A DNA stretch of 64,000 nucleotides from Gammaproteobacteria bacterium (lineage in GTDB: Bacteria > Pseudomonadota > Gammaproteobacteria > Steroidobacterales > Rariloculaceae): contig JAJEGN010000017.1 of assembly GCA_022819855.1 (NCBI GenBank), forward strand, positions 1 to 64,000, given 5' to 3'. Position 1 is the stretch's first letter. Every line of letters starts with the position of its first letter. Under the pieces are notes generated by a model, which was not told the origin of the DNA, did not search any database, and worked only from the letters and a program-made list of their open reading frames with translations. A program made the position numbers and the translations under genes. Shown here piece after piece: positions 51,601-59,870 of the stretch.

Positions 51601-51909
51601 GACATACGCTCCCTGAAGTGCGCCGCCGCCCCGCAAAGCTGGCCGATTCCGGACGGCGAACGGCGAGCGCGAAATGCTAGCACAGTGCGAAAGCCTTGCG
51701 TGGCCGGTGTCATGCGCAACTCGAGGGCGCCGCGCCAGCGCGATCGGATACCGGCAAGCGGCGTGGGCTCGCGGCCGCAAATCGGTGGATCGACTGCCAG
51801 TCCGCCTCGAAATGTCGAGAATTCTTAATTCCTGGCCTTCGCACATTGTCCGGAGGGGAACCTTGCCCTAGACTTTTGGTCGGACCACCTTGGTAGGACC
51901 AATTCCACG
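51601..51909. other. Divergent regulatory region upstream of FadR-type regulator
   Basis: This 309-base region separates the GDTLVVET/MBL operon (minus) from the regulator-RND operon (plus). Its right end carries a well-formed promoter and two operator-like palindromes, listed separately. The left part is GC-rich with no gene. A promoter for the minus-strand operon should lie here too, so the regulator may control both directions. Confidence 0.5.
51846..51901 (+). promoter_or_regulatory. Sigma70-type promoter with two FadR-type operators
   Basis: TTGTCC (51846-51851), a 17-base spacer and TAGACT (51869-51874) form a good promoter; transcription would begin near 51881. Right over and after that point are TGGTCGGACCA (51877-51887) and TGGTAGGACCA (51891-51901), both fitting the FadR/GntR half-site rule TGGT-N3-ACCA, with centres 14 bases apart. 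The ATG of the regulator follows at 51910. The layout predicts strong autorepression. Confidence 0.75.
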
Positions 51910-52662
51910 ATGGAATTACCCAATCCCCAACCCTCGGGACGTACGACCGTCTCGCGCAGTGAAGGTATCGCCGAGGTTCTTCGCGACGAAATCCTGCGCG
52001 GCCAGTATCGTGCCGGCGAACGCCTGCCGTCCGAGCGGGACCTCACCATCCGCTTCGCCACGAGCCGCGGCGCCGTACGTGAAGCGCTGAAGAAACTTGA
52101 GCAACTCGGCATCGCGGCGATCCAGCCCGGCGGCGCCCGGGTCGTGCCGGTCGAGCAATGCACGCTCGATGTGCTCGGGCCGCTGCTCGATCTCGATGAC
52201 ATTCCCGACGCCAAGCTCGTCGATGAGGTGCTGCATGTGCTTGGCATCCTCATGGACACGGCGGCCCGCGCGGCCGTCGACAAGGCGACGGACGACGATC
52301 TCGCATACGCCGACGCGATCATCGCCGAGATGCTCTCCCATGACCGATCCGACGAGCGCAGTTACCACGCCATACGACGGCTCGGCCTGTTTTTTGTCGA
52401 TGTCTCCGATCACTTCGTGTTGCGGCTCATCATCAACGGACTGCGCACGACGTTCCTGGCGCGCCTGCGCGAGCGTGGCATAAGGCCGGGGCTCGGCAAT
52501 GAAGACCATCGACAAATCATTGTGAAACTACGCACGGCTCTCGCCGCGCGCGATGCCGCGGGCGTGGGTCGTGAGTTGAGGCAACTGAACCGGAGATTTC
52601 GTGACAGCGCGAGGGACGCCCTGCTGTCGGAACTGACCGCCAAGCAAAGGATTACCGCATGA
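51910..52662 (+). CDS. FadR-subfamily GntR transcriptional regulator
   Basis: A 250-residue regulator. The N-terminal winged helix of GntR type spans about 17-85: EVLRDEILRGQYRAGERLPS, ERDLTIRFATSRGAVREALK and LEQLGIAAIQPGGARVV. The C-terminal part is an all-helical FCD-like ligand domain (about 95-240) with HAIRRLGLFFVDVSDHFVLR and NEDHRQIIVKLRTALAARDA. FadR-type proteins sense carboxylic acids or acyl-CoA; the ligand here is unknown. Two TGGT-N3-ACCA palindromes lie in its own promoter. Its stop overlaps the start of the RND adaptor gene (ATGA), so it is the first gene of the efflux operon and probably its repressor. Confidence 0.92.
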   Translation: MELPNPQPSGRTTVSRSEGIAEVLRDEILRGQYRAGERLPSERDLTIRFATSRGAVREALKKLEQLGIAAIQPGGARVVPVEQCTLDVLGPLLDLDDIPDAKLVDEVLHVLGILMDTAARAAVDKATDDDLAYADAIIAEMLSHDRSDERSYHAIRRLGLFFVDVSDHFVLRLIINGLRTTFLARLRERGIRPGLGNEDHRQIIVKLRTALAARDAAGVGRELRQLNRRFRDSARDALLSELTAKQRITA

Positions 52663-53807
52663 AAGCCAGATACATTCTCCCGTTCGTCGTGGTCCTCGCA
52701 GCGCTCGGCGTGGCAGTCGTTCTCGTGACGACCGGCAGCCAGCTCAGGCCGTCACAGCCTGCGGCGGCGCCGATCGCCGTACGGGTCGTCGAGGTGCGCC
52801 CCGGCCCCGTGCAACTGCAGGTCCACGCTCAGGGCACGGTGGAGCCGCGCACGGAAACGGAACTCGTGCCCGAGGTGTCGGGCAACGTCGTCTGGATCTC
52901 CCCGAATCTCGTCTCGGGCGGCTACTTCGAGACCGGTGAACCTCTGCTTCGAATCGACGATCGAGACTACCGCGCGGCCGCGCAGAGAGCGCAGGCGACC
53001 CTGACGCGGGCGCAGGCCGAGTTCGAGCTCGCACAGGCTGAACTCGCGCGCGCCGAAGACCTGCAGGAGCGCCAACTGATCAGCCGCGCCGATCTCGATA
53101 CCCGCCTGAGCAGAGCGCGCGTAGCCCAGGCAACGCTGCAGGACGCCGAACTCGTCCTCGAGACTGCCCGCCGAGACCTCAACCGCACAACGTTGGCGGC
53201 GCCCTTCGACGGTCTCGTGCGCAGCGAACAGGTCGACGTCGGCCAGTTCATCAGCCGCGGAGCGTCGATCGCAAGCGTGTACGCCGTCGATTACGTCGAA
53301 GTGCGGTTGCCGATCGCCGACCAGCAGCTCGCCTACCTCAACGTGCCGCTGAGCCAGCGCGGCGAGATCGAGGAATCGCTGGCGCCCGATGTGTCACTGA
53401 CCGCGGAATTTGCCGGACAGAAACAGACCTGGACCGGCAAGATCGCGCGCACCGAAGCACAGATCGATCCGGGCAGCCGCATGGTCTACGCAATTGCCAG
53501 AGTGCGTGCGGACGACGCGGACAATGCCGTCCCGCCGCCCGTGGGACTGTTCGTCCAGGCCGAGATCGAAGGCATCGCGGAGAACGATGTCGTCGTGTTG
53601 CCGCGCTCGGCGCTGCGCAACGAGAACCAGGTGCTCGTCGTCGACACCGAAAACCGGCTCCATTTCCGATCAGTCGAGATACTCAGAGTTTACCGGGACG
53701 ACGTTTTCGTTACGGGCGGACTCGAACGCGGCGAACTGGTCAGCGTCTCGGCCCTGCAGACCGTGGTGGACGGCATGCGCGTAGAACCGCTGGCGCCGCA
53801 AAGCTGA
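52659..53807 (+). CDS. RND efflux periplasmic adaptor subunit
   Basis: A 382-residue membrane fusion protein of HlyD/AcrA type. An N-terminal membrane anchor (about 5-25) is followed by the first half of a lipoyl domain (VQLQVHAQGTVEPRTETELV, EVSGNVVWISPNLVSGGYFE), a helical hairpin (RAQATLTRAQAEFELAQAEL to about 150), the second lipoyl half (TLAAPFDGLVRSEQVDVGQF) and beta-barrel and membrane-proximal domains (VEIEGIAENDVVVLPRSALR). It links the inner membrane RND pump to an outer membrane channel, which is not encoded here. Start overlaps the regulator gene by four bases and the permease gene follows 16 bp later. Confidence 0.94.
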   Translation: MKARYILPFVVVLAALGVAVVLVTTGSQLRPSQPAAAPIAVRVVEVRPGPVQLQVHAQGTVEPRTETELVPEVSGNVVWISPNLVSGGYFETGEPLLRIDDRDYRAAAQRAQATLTRAQAEFELAQAELARAEDLQERQLISRADLDTRLSRARVAQATLQDAELVLETARRDLNRTTLAAPFDGLVRSEQVDVGQFISRGASIASVYAVDYVEVRLPIADQQLAYLNVPLSQRGEIEESLAPDVSLTAEFAGQKQTWTGKIARTEAQIDPGSRMVYAIARVRADDADNAVPPPVGLFVQAEIEGIAENDVVVLPRSALRNENQVLVVDTENRLHFRSVEILRVYRDDVFVTGGLERGELVSVSALQTVVDGMRVEPLAPQS

Positions 53808-53823
53808 CGGTGAGGAACGTTTT

Positions 53824-56800
53824 ATGAGAAGCATCATCCAGTGGTTCGTCGACAACCCGGTTGCCGCGAACCTGCTGATGACCGTGCTCGTGATCGGCGG
53901 CCTGATCTCGCTGAGCAACACGCGCCAGGAGGAATTTCCAGCCGTCGATCTCGAAATCGTCACGGTCACGGTGCCGTTCCTCGGCGCGACCCCCGAGGAG
54001 GTCGAGGAAGGCGTCTGCATACGCATCGAGGAAGCGCTGGAAGGCACCGAGAACGTCTTCAGAATGACGTCCACATCGAGCGAAGGCAGTTGCTCCGTGA
54101 CCGTCGAACTCGAATCGGGCTCCGACACGATCAAGGCGCTCAACGACATCAAGAGCAAGATCGACAGCATCAATACCTTCCCCGCCCAGACGGAACGCCC
54201 GATCGTTTCGCAGGTCGCCGTCACGAGCCAGGTCGCCGACATCGTCATCTCCGGACAGACGGACGAACGCACGCTCAAGACCCTGGCCCAGGAGATGCGC
54301 GAGGAAATCGCCGCGATCGAAGGGATCTCGCAGGTCACGATGGAGTACGTCAGGCCCGACGAACTCTCCATCGAAGTGTCGGAGAACGCGCTCAGGCGTT
54401 ATGGACTCACGCTCGACACGGTCGCCGACGCGATCCGCCGCTCGTCGCTCGATCTGCCGGGCGGCGCCATCAGGACCGGCGGCGGCGAGATCCTCGTGCG
54501 CACCAAGGGGCAGTACTACGTCGGCCAGGAATTCGAGGACATCGTCGTAGTGACGCGTGCGGACGGCACCGCGCTGACGCTTGGCGAGATCGCGCGAGTG
54601 ATCGACGGCTTCGAGGAAGGCGACCTGCGCGTGCGTTTCAACGGCCAGCCCGCGGCGATGGTGCGCGTCTATCGAATCGGCAACGAGGACACCATCGAAT
54701 CGTCGGAGAAGGTCAGGGCCTACCTGGAGCAAACGCAGGCCCTGTTGCCGGAAGGCATCGAGCTTACGCTCTGGCGGGATTCTGCCGACGAACTCGGAGC
54801 CCGGCTCGATGTGCTCCTGACCACGGCGCTCGGCGGCCTCGCGCTCGTTCTTTTGGTGCTTGCCCTGCCGTTGCGCTTCAGACTCGCGATGTGGGTCGCC
54901 GCGGGCATCCCGATTGCGCTCCTCGGCAGCATCATGACGTTCAGTGTCTTCGACGTGACGCTGAGTACGCTGACGGTCATGGGATTCATTCTCGTGCTCG
55001 GCATCGTTGTAGACGATGCGATCGTCGTCGGCGAACGCATCTATGCACACGAGCGAGACGCCGAGGATCAACGCACGGCGGCCGTGAACGGCGCCCATGA
55101 AGTGGCGGTGCCCGTCATCTTAGGTGTGATGACCACCGTCGCGGCATTCATGCCGATCATCTTCGTGCCGGGGCGCCTCGGACAGTTCTTTGCCGTCGTC
55201 GGCATCGTGGTCGTGATCTGCCTCGCGTTCAGCATCGTTGAATGCATGATGATCCTGCCGTCGCATCTGTCGCACCGTAAACGTGCCCGCGACACCATCC
55301 CGGGGCCGCTCATGCAGAAGTGGCTTGGATTCCAGAACGGGTTGGCCTCGGGACTGGAGAATTTCGCCGAGCACAGCTACGGGGACCGGCTGCGCAAAGC
55401 GCTTCCGTGGCGCTATTCGGTCCTTGCGGGGGGCGCCGGCATACTCGTCGTCATGACGGCGCTCGCATTCAGCGGCCGAGTCGGGTTTTCGTTCTTCCCG
55501 GCGATCGAAGGCAACCAGGTCACCGCGTCGCTGACGATGCCCGAGGGCATCAATGTCGCGGACACGACCCGCGCCGCGGAGCAGATCGAGCGCGCGGCCC
55601 AGGAACTCATGGCGGAACTCGACGCCGAGCACCTGGAGACGCCGGGGATCGTGCAGTATCTGCTGACGTCGGTCGGCCGCAGCGCGGGCGGCGGAGGCGG
55701 ACCGCGGGCGAATGTAGTTGCTCCTGCGGTCAGTCACCGCGCCGAGGTTGCGCTCGCACTCCTGCCGACATCCGAGCGCGACGGCGTAACGTCGACCGAA
55801 ATCGCACAACGCTGGCGTGAGTTGACCGGGTCAGTACCCGATGCCGTTGAACTGAGCTTTTCCGCGAACGCATTTACGGCGGGCGCCCCGATCTCGATCC
55901 AACTGCGCGGGCGCAACGTGGACGACCTGCGCGAAGCCGCAACGCTGCTTCGCGGCGAACTCGCCCGCTTCAACGGCGTAACCGACATCACCGACTCGTT
56001 CAGGTCCGGCAAGCAGGAAGCGAAACTCTCGCTGCGGCCGGAGGCGCGCGTGCTTGGGCTGACGCTCAACGACCTCGCGCGCCAGTCGCGTCAGGCGTTT
56101 TACGGCGAGGAAGCACAGCGGATTCAACGCGGCACCGAGGATGTACGCGTCATGGTCCGCTATCCCGAAGTTGAGCGGCGCTCGCTGGGCGACCTTGAGG
56201 ACATGCGCATCCGCACCGGTACGGGTGTCGAAGTTCCCTTTGCTGCCGTTGCCAATGTCGAATTCGGCAACGGCTACTCGAGCATTCAGCGCGTCGATCG
56301 GCAGCGCGTCGTGACCGTAACTGCCGATGTCGTGCGCTCGGTTACGTCGCCGGAACGCGTGCTCGCGTCGCTGCAAACCGGCGCCTTGCCGGAGGTCCTG
56401 TCCAACTACCGCGGTATCAGCTACACCCTGAGTGGCGAACAGGAAGAGCGCAATGAAGCGATCGGCGGCCTTTTCAGCCTCGTTCCGATGGCGCTGCTCG
56501 TGATCTACGCGATCCTGGCGATTCCGCTGAAGTCATACTTCCAGCCGATCGTGATCATGAGCGTGATCCCGTTCGGCACGGTCGGCGCCCTCCTCGGCCA
56601 CATGATCATGGGCTGGACGCCCGGTCTGCCCTCGGTGCTCGGCATGATTGCGCTCTCGGGCGTGGTCGTGAACTCGAGCCTCGTCATGGTTCACTACGTC
56701 AATCGGCAGCGGCGGCTCGGCGTCGATGTACAGGAAGCCGTGGCGCGTGCGGGCATCGTGAGGTTCCGCCCGATCCTGCTGACCTCAGTGACAACGTTTG

Positions 56801-57018
56801 TCGGCTTGCTGCCGCTCATGCTCAGCAACACGCCCGAAACCGCGTTCATCGTGCCGATGGCCATCTCGCTGGCCTGGGGCGTCGTGTTTGCAACGGCCAT
56901 TACGCTGTTCCTCGTGCCGTGCCTCTATCTGGCACTTGAAGACGTCATCAAATGGGATGTACCCGATACGCCCGAGGACGTCGTGCCGTCTTCGCACAGG
57001 GTCAGCCGGACGACCTGA
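53824..57018 (+). CDS. RND efflux permease subunit
   Basis: A 1064-residue inner membrane proton-driven RND pump (HAE1-like). First helix with IIQWFVDNPVAANLLMTVLV, porter domain segments such as TVTVPFLGATPEEVEEGVCI, and transmembrane helices from about 330 with LGIVVDDAIVVGERIYAHER, which carries the paired acidic residues of TM4 needed for proton coupling. The second half repeats the layout with LPSVLGMIALSGVVVNSSLV near 940. Length fits the family. GAGGA precedes the ATG. The partner adaptor is just upstream; substrates are probably hydrophobic or acidic compounds, in line with a FadR-type regulator (inference). Confidence 0.95.
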   Translation: MRSIIQWFVDNPVAANLLMTVLVIGGLISLSNTRQEEFPAVDLEIVTVTVPFLGATPEEVEEGVCIRIEEALEGTENVFRMTSTSSEGSCSVTVELESGSDTIKALNDIKSKIDSINTFPAQTERPIVSQVAVTSQVADIVISGQTDERTLKTLAQEMREEIAAIEGISQVTMEYVRPDELSIEVSENALRRYGLTLDTVADAIRRSSLDLPGGAIRTGGGEILVRTKGQYYVGQEFEDIVVVTRADGTALTLGEIARVIDGFEEGDLRVRFNGQPAAMVRVYRIGNEDTIESSEKVRAYLEQTQALLPEGIELTLWRDSADELGARLDVLLTTALGGLALVLLVLALPLRFRLAMWVAAGIPIALLGSIMTFSVFDVTLSTLTVMGFILVLGIVVDDAIVVGERIYAHERDAEDQRTAAVNGAHEVAVPVILGVMTTVAAFMPIIFVPGRLGQFFAVVGIVVVICLAFSIVECMMILPSHLSHRKRARDTIPGPLMQKWLGFQNGLASGLENFAEHSYGDRLRKALPWRYSVLAGGAGILVVMTALAFSGRVGFSFFPAIEGNQVTASLTMPEGINVADTTRAAEQIERAAQELMAELDAEHLETPGIVQYLLTSVGRSAGGGGGPRANVVAPAVSHRAEVALALLPTSERDGVTSTEIAQRWRELTGSVPDAVELSFSANAFTAGAPISIQLRGRNVDDLREAATLLRGELARFNGVTDITDSFRSGKQEAKLSLRPEARVLGLTLNDLARQSRQAFYGEEAQRIQRGTEDVRVMVRYPEVERRSLGDLEDMRIRTGTGVEVPFAAVANVEFGNGYSSIQRVDRQRVVTVTADVVRSVTSPERVLASLQTGALPEVLSNYRGISYTLSGEQEERNEAIGGLFSLVPMALLVIYAILAIPLKSYFQPIVIMSVIPFGTVGALLGHMIMGWTPGLPSVLGMIALSGVVVNSSLVMVHYVNRQRRLGVDVQEAVARAGIVRFRPILLTSVTTFVGLLPLMLSNTPETAFIVPMAISLAWGVVFATAITLFLVPCLYLALEDVIKWDVPDTPEDVVPSSHRVSRTT

Positions 57019-57064
57019 CCCTCACTGGCCTGTCAATGAAAATCAACCAGCGAAGGAATTTTTG

Positions 57065-57859
57065 ATGAGCAATTCGATTGATCGCGGCTCCAGCTCGCCG
57101 TGGCTCGGCTGGCTGGCCGAACTTGCACTCGTCGCCGGACTTGCCATGGGAGGCGTGTCGCTCGCATCCGCCCTCGGCATCTGGCTCGGACTCTGGGACT
57201 TCAGAACCGGTTTCGCCATGCTGCAGTTCGTCGGCGAATTCGGCCGACCTGTCGCCGCCGCGGCGCTTGTAGCGAGTGTCGCCGTTTACTGGCTTGGCCG
57301 ACGCCAGGCTGCCGATGGTGCAACGCGGCACGCAGCCCTGGCATTGATCGGCGCAATCGCCGCGGGACTGGGCTACTACGTCCCCGCGTCTTACGTCCCC
57401 GGCGAAGGCGAGAACATTCCGCCGATCCACGATATCTCGACCGACACGGCGAACCCGCCGGAATTCGTAGCGGTATTAACCCTCAGGGCCGATGCGCCCA
57501 ACACGACGGTATACGGCGGCTCCGCCGACATGACGCCCGAAAGGCTCGCGGAGCTGACCACCGGAGCCTACCCGGATCTCACCACGCGCACGTTCAGCGA
57601 CCCGCCCGATGCCGTCTTCGAACGCGCGCTTGTCGCTGTTGAGGGGCTCGGCTGGGAACTCGTCGCACAGGCGCCGGCAGAGGGCCGGATCGAAGCGACC
57701 GACACGACCTTCTGGTACCGATTCAAGGACGATGTCGTGATTCGCATCCAGCCGGCGGCGAACGGAACGACAGTCGATGCGCGTTCCGTATCACGCGTCG
57801 GCCGCGGCGATGCGGGCACGAATGCGCGACGGCTCAGAGCGTTCTTCGACGCACTGTAG
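57065..57859 (+). CDS. DUF1499 domain membrane protein
   Basis: A 264-residue protein with three hydrophobic helices in the first 125 residues (LAELALVAGLAMGGVSLASA, FVGEFGRPVAAAALVASVAV, AALALIGAIAAGLGYYVPAS) and a DUF1499 domain from about 160: YPDLTTRTFSDPPDAVFERA, GWELVAQAPAEGRIEATDTT, FWYRFKDDVVIRIQPAANG and RVGRGDAGTNARRLRAFFDAL. DUF1499 has no proven function. It follows the RND permease by 46 bases on the same strand with AAGGA upstream of the ATG, so it is likely the fourth gene of the efflux operon. Confidence 0.88.
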   Translation: MSNSIDRGSSSPWLGWLAELALVAGLAMGGVSLASALGIWLGLWDFRTGFAMLQFVGEFGRPVAAAALVASVAVYWLGRRQAADGATRHAALALIGAIAAGLGYYVPASYVPGEGENIPPIHDISTDTANPPEFVAVLTLRADAPNTTVYGGSADMTPERLAELTTGAYPDLTTRTFSDPPDAVFERALVAVEGLGWELVAQAPAEGRIEATDTTFWYRFKDDVVIRIQPAANGTTVDARSVSRVGRGDAGTNARRLRAFFDAL

Positions 57860-57943
57860 GCGCTCGTGCCGCAAATCGTGCGGCTCAACACGGCAGCTTT
57901 GGCGACGCGACACCGGACTTGCCGATCCGGCCGCGTTGGTGGG

Positions 57944-58411
57944 CTACGACTCGTCGATCGCCACGACCTGATCGCGTTGGGCAATCAGTGTCGCGTTCGT
58001 GAACTTCGGAACGTCCGCAGCGATTCCCGCCTGATGCTCCGCGGCGGCCGCTTCGAACGCCTCGACATCGGCGATGTAGATGTTGAGCGTCGCCACATAC
58101 GGCGGCGGTGAGCCATCCGCACCCGGTTGGCCGCGGCGCAGTTCGAAGCGGCTGATCGACTCGCCGTAAAGCCGCATGATCAGCGGCATGTGGGTATTCT
58201 CGTAGTAGTCGAAATCGAACGTCACATCCGGGCCGTTCTCGTAGACGATCGTCATGCAGTACTGGCCGACGACGCTGTCTGCCGCGTTTGCGCCATTGGT
58301 GAGCGTGGCGCCGACGGCTGCGCCGATCACAGCGGCTTTGCCTGCCCCGGTCAACAGGGTGCGGCGATCCACCGTACGTTCGACAGGCTGATTCATTTTT
58401 TCGGTCGCCAT
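57944..58411 (-). CDS. Tat-exported EthD-like protein
   Basis: A 155-residue protein with a twin-arginine signal (R16-R17-T-L-L, then AAVIGAAVGATLTNG to about residue 44). The mature part matches the EthD dimeric alpha/beta barrel: YCMTIVYENGPDVTFDFDYY, ENTHMPLIMRLYG with the conserved His, YVATLNIYIADVEAFEAAAA and HQAGIAADVPKFTN. EthD-like proteins accompany ether or aromatic degradation in the cytoplasm; export through Tat is atypical. GGGAGG precedes the ATG. It converges on the DUF1499 gene and lies downstream of the desaturase gene on the same strand (97 bp). Confidence 0.88.
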   Translation of the reverse strand: MATEKMNQPVERTVDRRTLLTGAGKAAVIGAAVGATLTNGANAADSVVGQYCMTIVYENGPDVTFDFDYYENTHMPLIMRLYGESISRFELRRGQPGADGSPPPYVATLNIYIADVEAFEAAAAEHQAGIAADVPKFTNATLIAQRDQVVAIDES

Positions 58412-58508
58412 TCAGGTTCCTCCCATGGAGTCTGTTGGCCCTGGCCTGCCGCACACCGTCCTGCCCGGCCGACGTGTTTCGATCCAACCCGCGGGATCAG
58501 ACGGCAGT

Positions 58509-59687
58509 TCAGGCGAGTCGCGAACGGTAGCCTTGGAGCAGACCGGCGAACTCCTGCAGCGCCGCGATTCCGCTCGCCTCGGCATCGGCGCACCACGCCT
58601 GCAATCGCGCCAGGAGTTCCGTCTGGTCCTTGCCACTATGGGTCCAGAGCGCTTTGAGCCTCTGCTTGAACTCCAGGATCGTGCATAGCGTCTGATTGCC
58701 TTCGAGCGCCGCAGACAACTGTTGGTCACCGATCCGCGCTATCGCCGTGTCTTCGGTCGAGATTTGCCGGCGCAAACCAAGCAACCGCTTCTTCTCTTCG
58801 CCCTTCTCACGCTTGCACGCGGCGCGAAAAACGGGGCGTACCACCCGGTTGCCATAGAGCTTGAGTACGTGAAAGCGGTTCGCGACGATCGCGCTCAGCA
58901 ACTCCGTATCCACGGCGGGTCGGCGCTCGGCAAACGCCGTCTTCGGTGCGACCCGGCGCACCTCCGCGAGCCCGACTGTCTCGAGCAATCGTATGTAGAG
59001 CCAACCGACGTCGAACTCCCACCACTTGTTCGAAAACTTCGCTGACACGCCATAGGCGTGATGATTGTTGTGCATCTCCTCGCCGCCGATGATCAGGCCG
59101 AAGGGAACGATGTTCCGCGAAGCGTCCTCGGTCTCGAAATTACGGTAGCCCCAGTAATGCCCTACGCCGTTGATGACGCCGGCCGCCCAGAACGGGATCC
59201 AGATCATCTGCACGATCCAGATCGCCAGACCGACAACGCCGAAAAGGACCAGGTCCGTCAAGAGCATCAGGCCGATGCCGAGAAAGACATGCCGGCTGTA
59301 GAGATTGCGCTCGATCCAGTCGTCGGGCGTGCCGTGGCCGTAGGCTTCGAGCGTTTCCGGCCTGGCCGCCTCGCGACGGTACAGGAACGCGCCGCCGAAG
59401 AGCACCGACGCGATGCTCGTTTGCTGCGGGCTGTGCGGATCTTCTTCCAGTTCGCACTTCGCGTGGTGTTTCCGATGCACGGCCACCCACTGGCGCGTCA
59501 CCATGCCGGTCGTCAACCAAAGCCAGAATCTGAAGAAGTGACTGGCTACCGGGTGCAGCTTCAGACCGCGATGCGCCTGGGCACGGTGCAGGAAGATCGT
59601 GACGCTCGCGATCGTGATGTGCGTGAGCAGCATCGCTGCCCAGAAATAGCCCCAGCCCGACAGGTCGAGCAAGCCTGAAAGATTCAT
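58509..59687 (-). CDS. Acyl-CoA/fatty acid desaturase with C-terminal extension
   Basis: A 392-residue integral membrane delta-9 type desaturase. Its three His boxes are complete: HRAQAHRG (34-41), HRKHH (71-75) and EEMHNNHH near 215, with hydrophobic helices between. It introduces double bases into acyl chains using di-iron, oxygen and an electron donor. After the catalytic part (about 265) comes a 125-residue helical extension with EDTAIARIGDQQLSAALEGN, ALWTHSGKDQTELLARLQAW and EASGIAALQEFAGLLQGYRS, a pattern seen in gammaproteobacterial desaturases and reminiscent of the end of ISL3-type transposases. I chose ATG 59687; the in-frame extension to 59753 has no features. Confidence 0.92.
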   Translation of the reverse strand: MNLSGLLDLSGWGYFWAAMLLTHITIASVTIFLHRAQAHRGLKLHPVASHFFRFWLWLTTGMVTRQWVAVHRKHHAKCELEEDPHSPQQTSIASVLFGGAFLYRREAARPETLEAYGHGTPDDWIERNLYSRHVFLGIGLMLLTDLVLFGVVGLAIWIVQMIWIPFWAAGVINGVGHYWGYRNFETEDASRNIVPFGLIIGGEEMHNNHHAYGVSAKFSNKWWEFDVGWLYIRLLETVGLAEVRRVAPKTAFAERRPAVDTELLSAIVANRFHVLKLYGNRVVRPVFRAACKREKGEEKKRLLGLRRQISTEDTAIARIGDQQLSAALEGNQTLCTILEFKQRLKALWTHSGKDQTELLARLQAWCADAEASGIAALQEFAGLLQGYRSRLA

Positions 59688-59870
59688 CTTGTTCTTTTGC
59701 TCCCGACTCCAAATGAGCAACCGACCCGGCACCCCCGTGGGTCGATGTCGCATTGTACCCGTCTCGCGAAAAGCGCCAAGGTTACCGCGACCCTATATTG
59801 CTTTTGAAGTGCGCAAGCCCGCAATCCGGAATGGATCGGAGTCGTCTCGTTGGCCTGGCCAGATACCAGC

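Noticed and set aside
53740..55098. 452-codon minus-strand frame rich in His, Asp and Arg
   Set aside because: Antisense to the RND permease; composition is the mirror of the permease codons and no known domain is seen.
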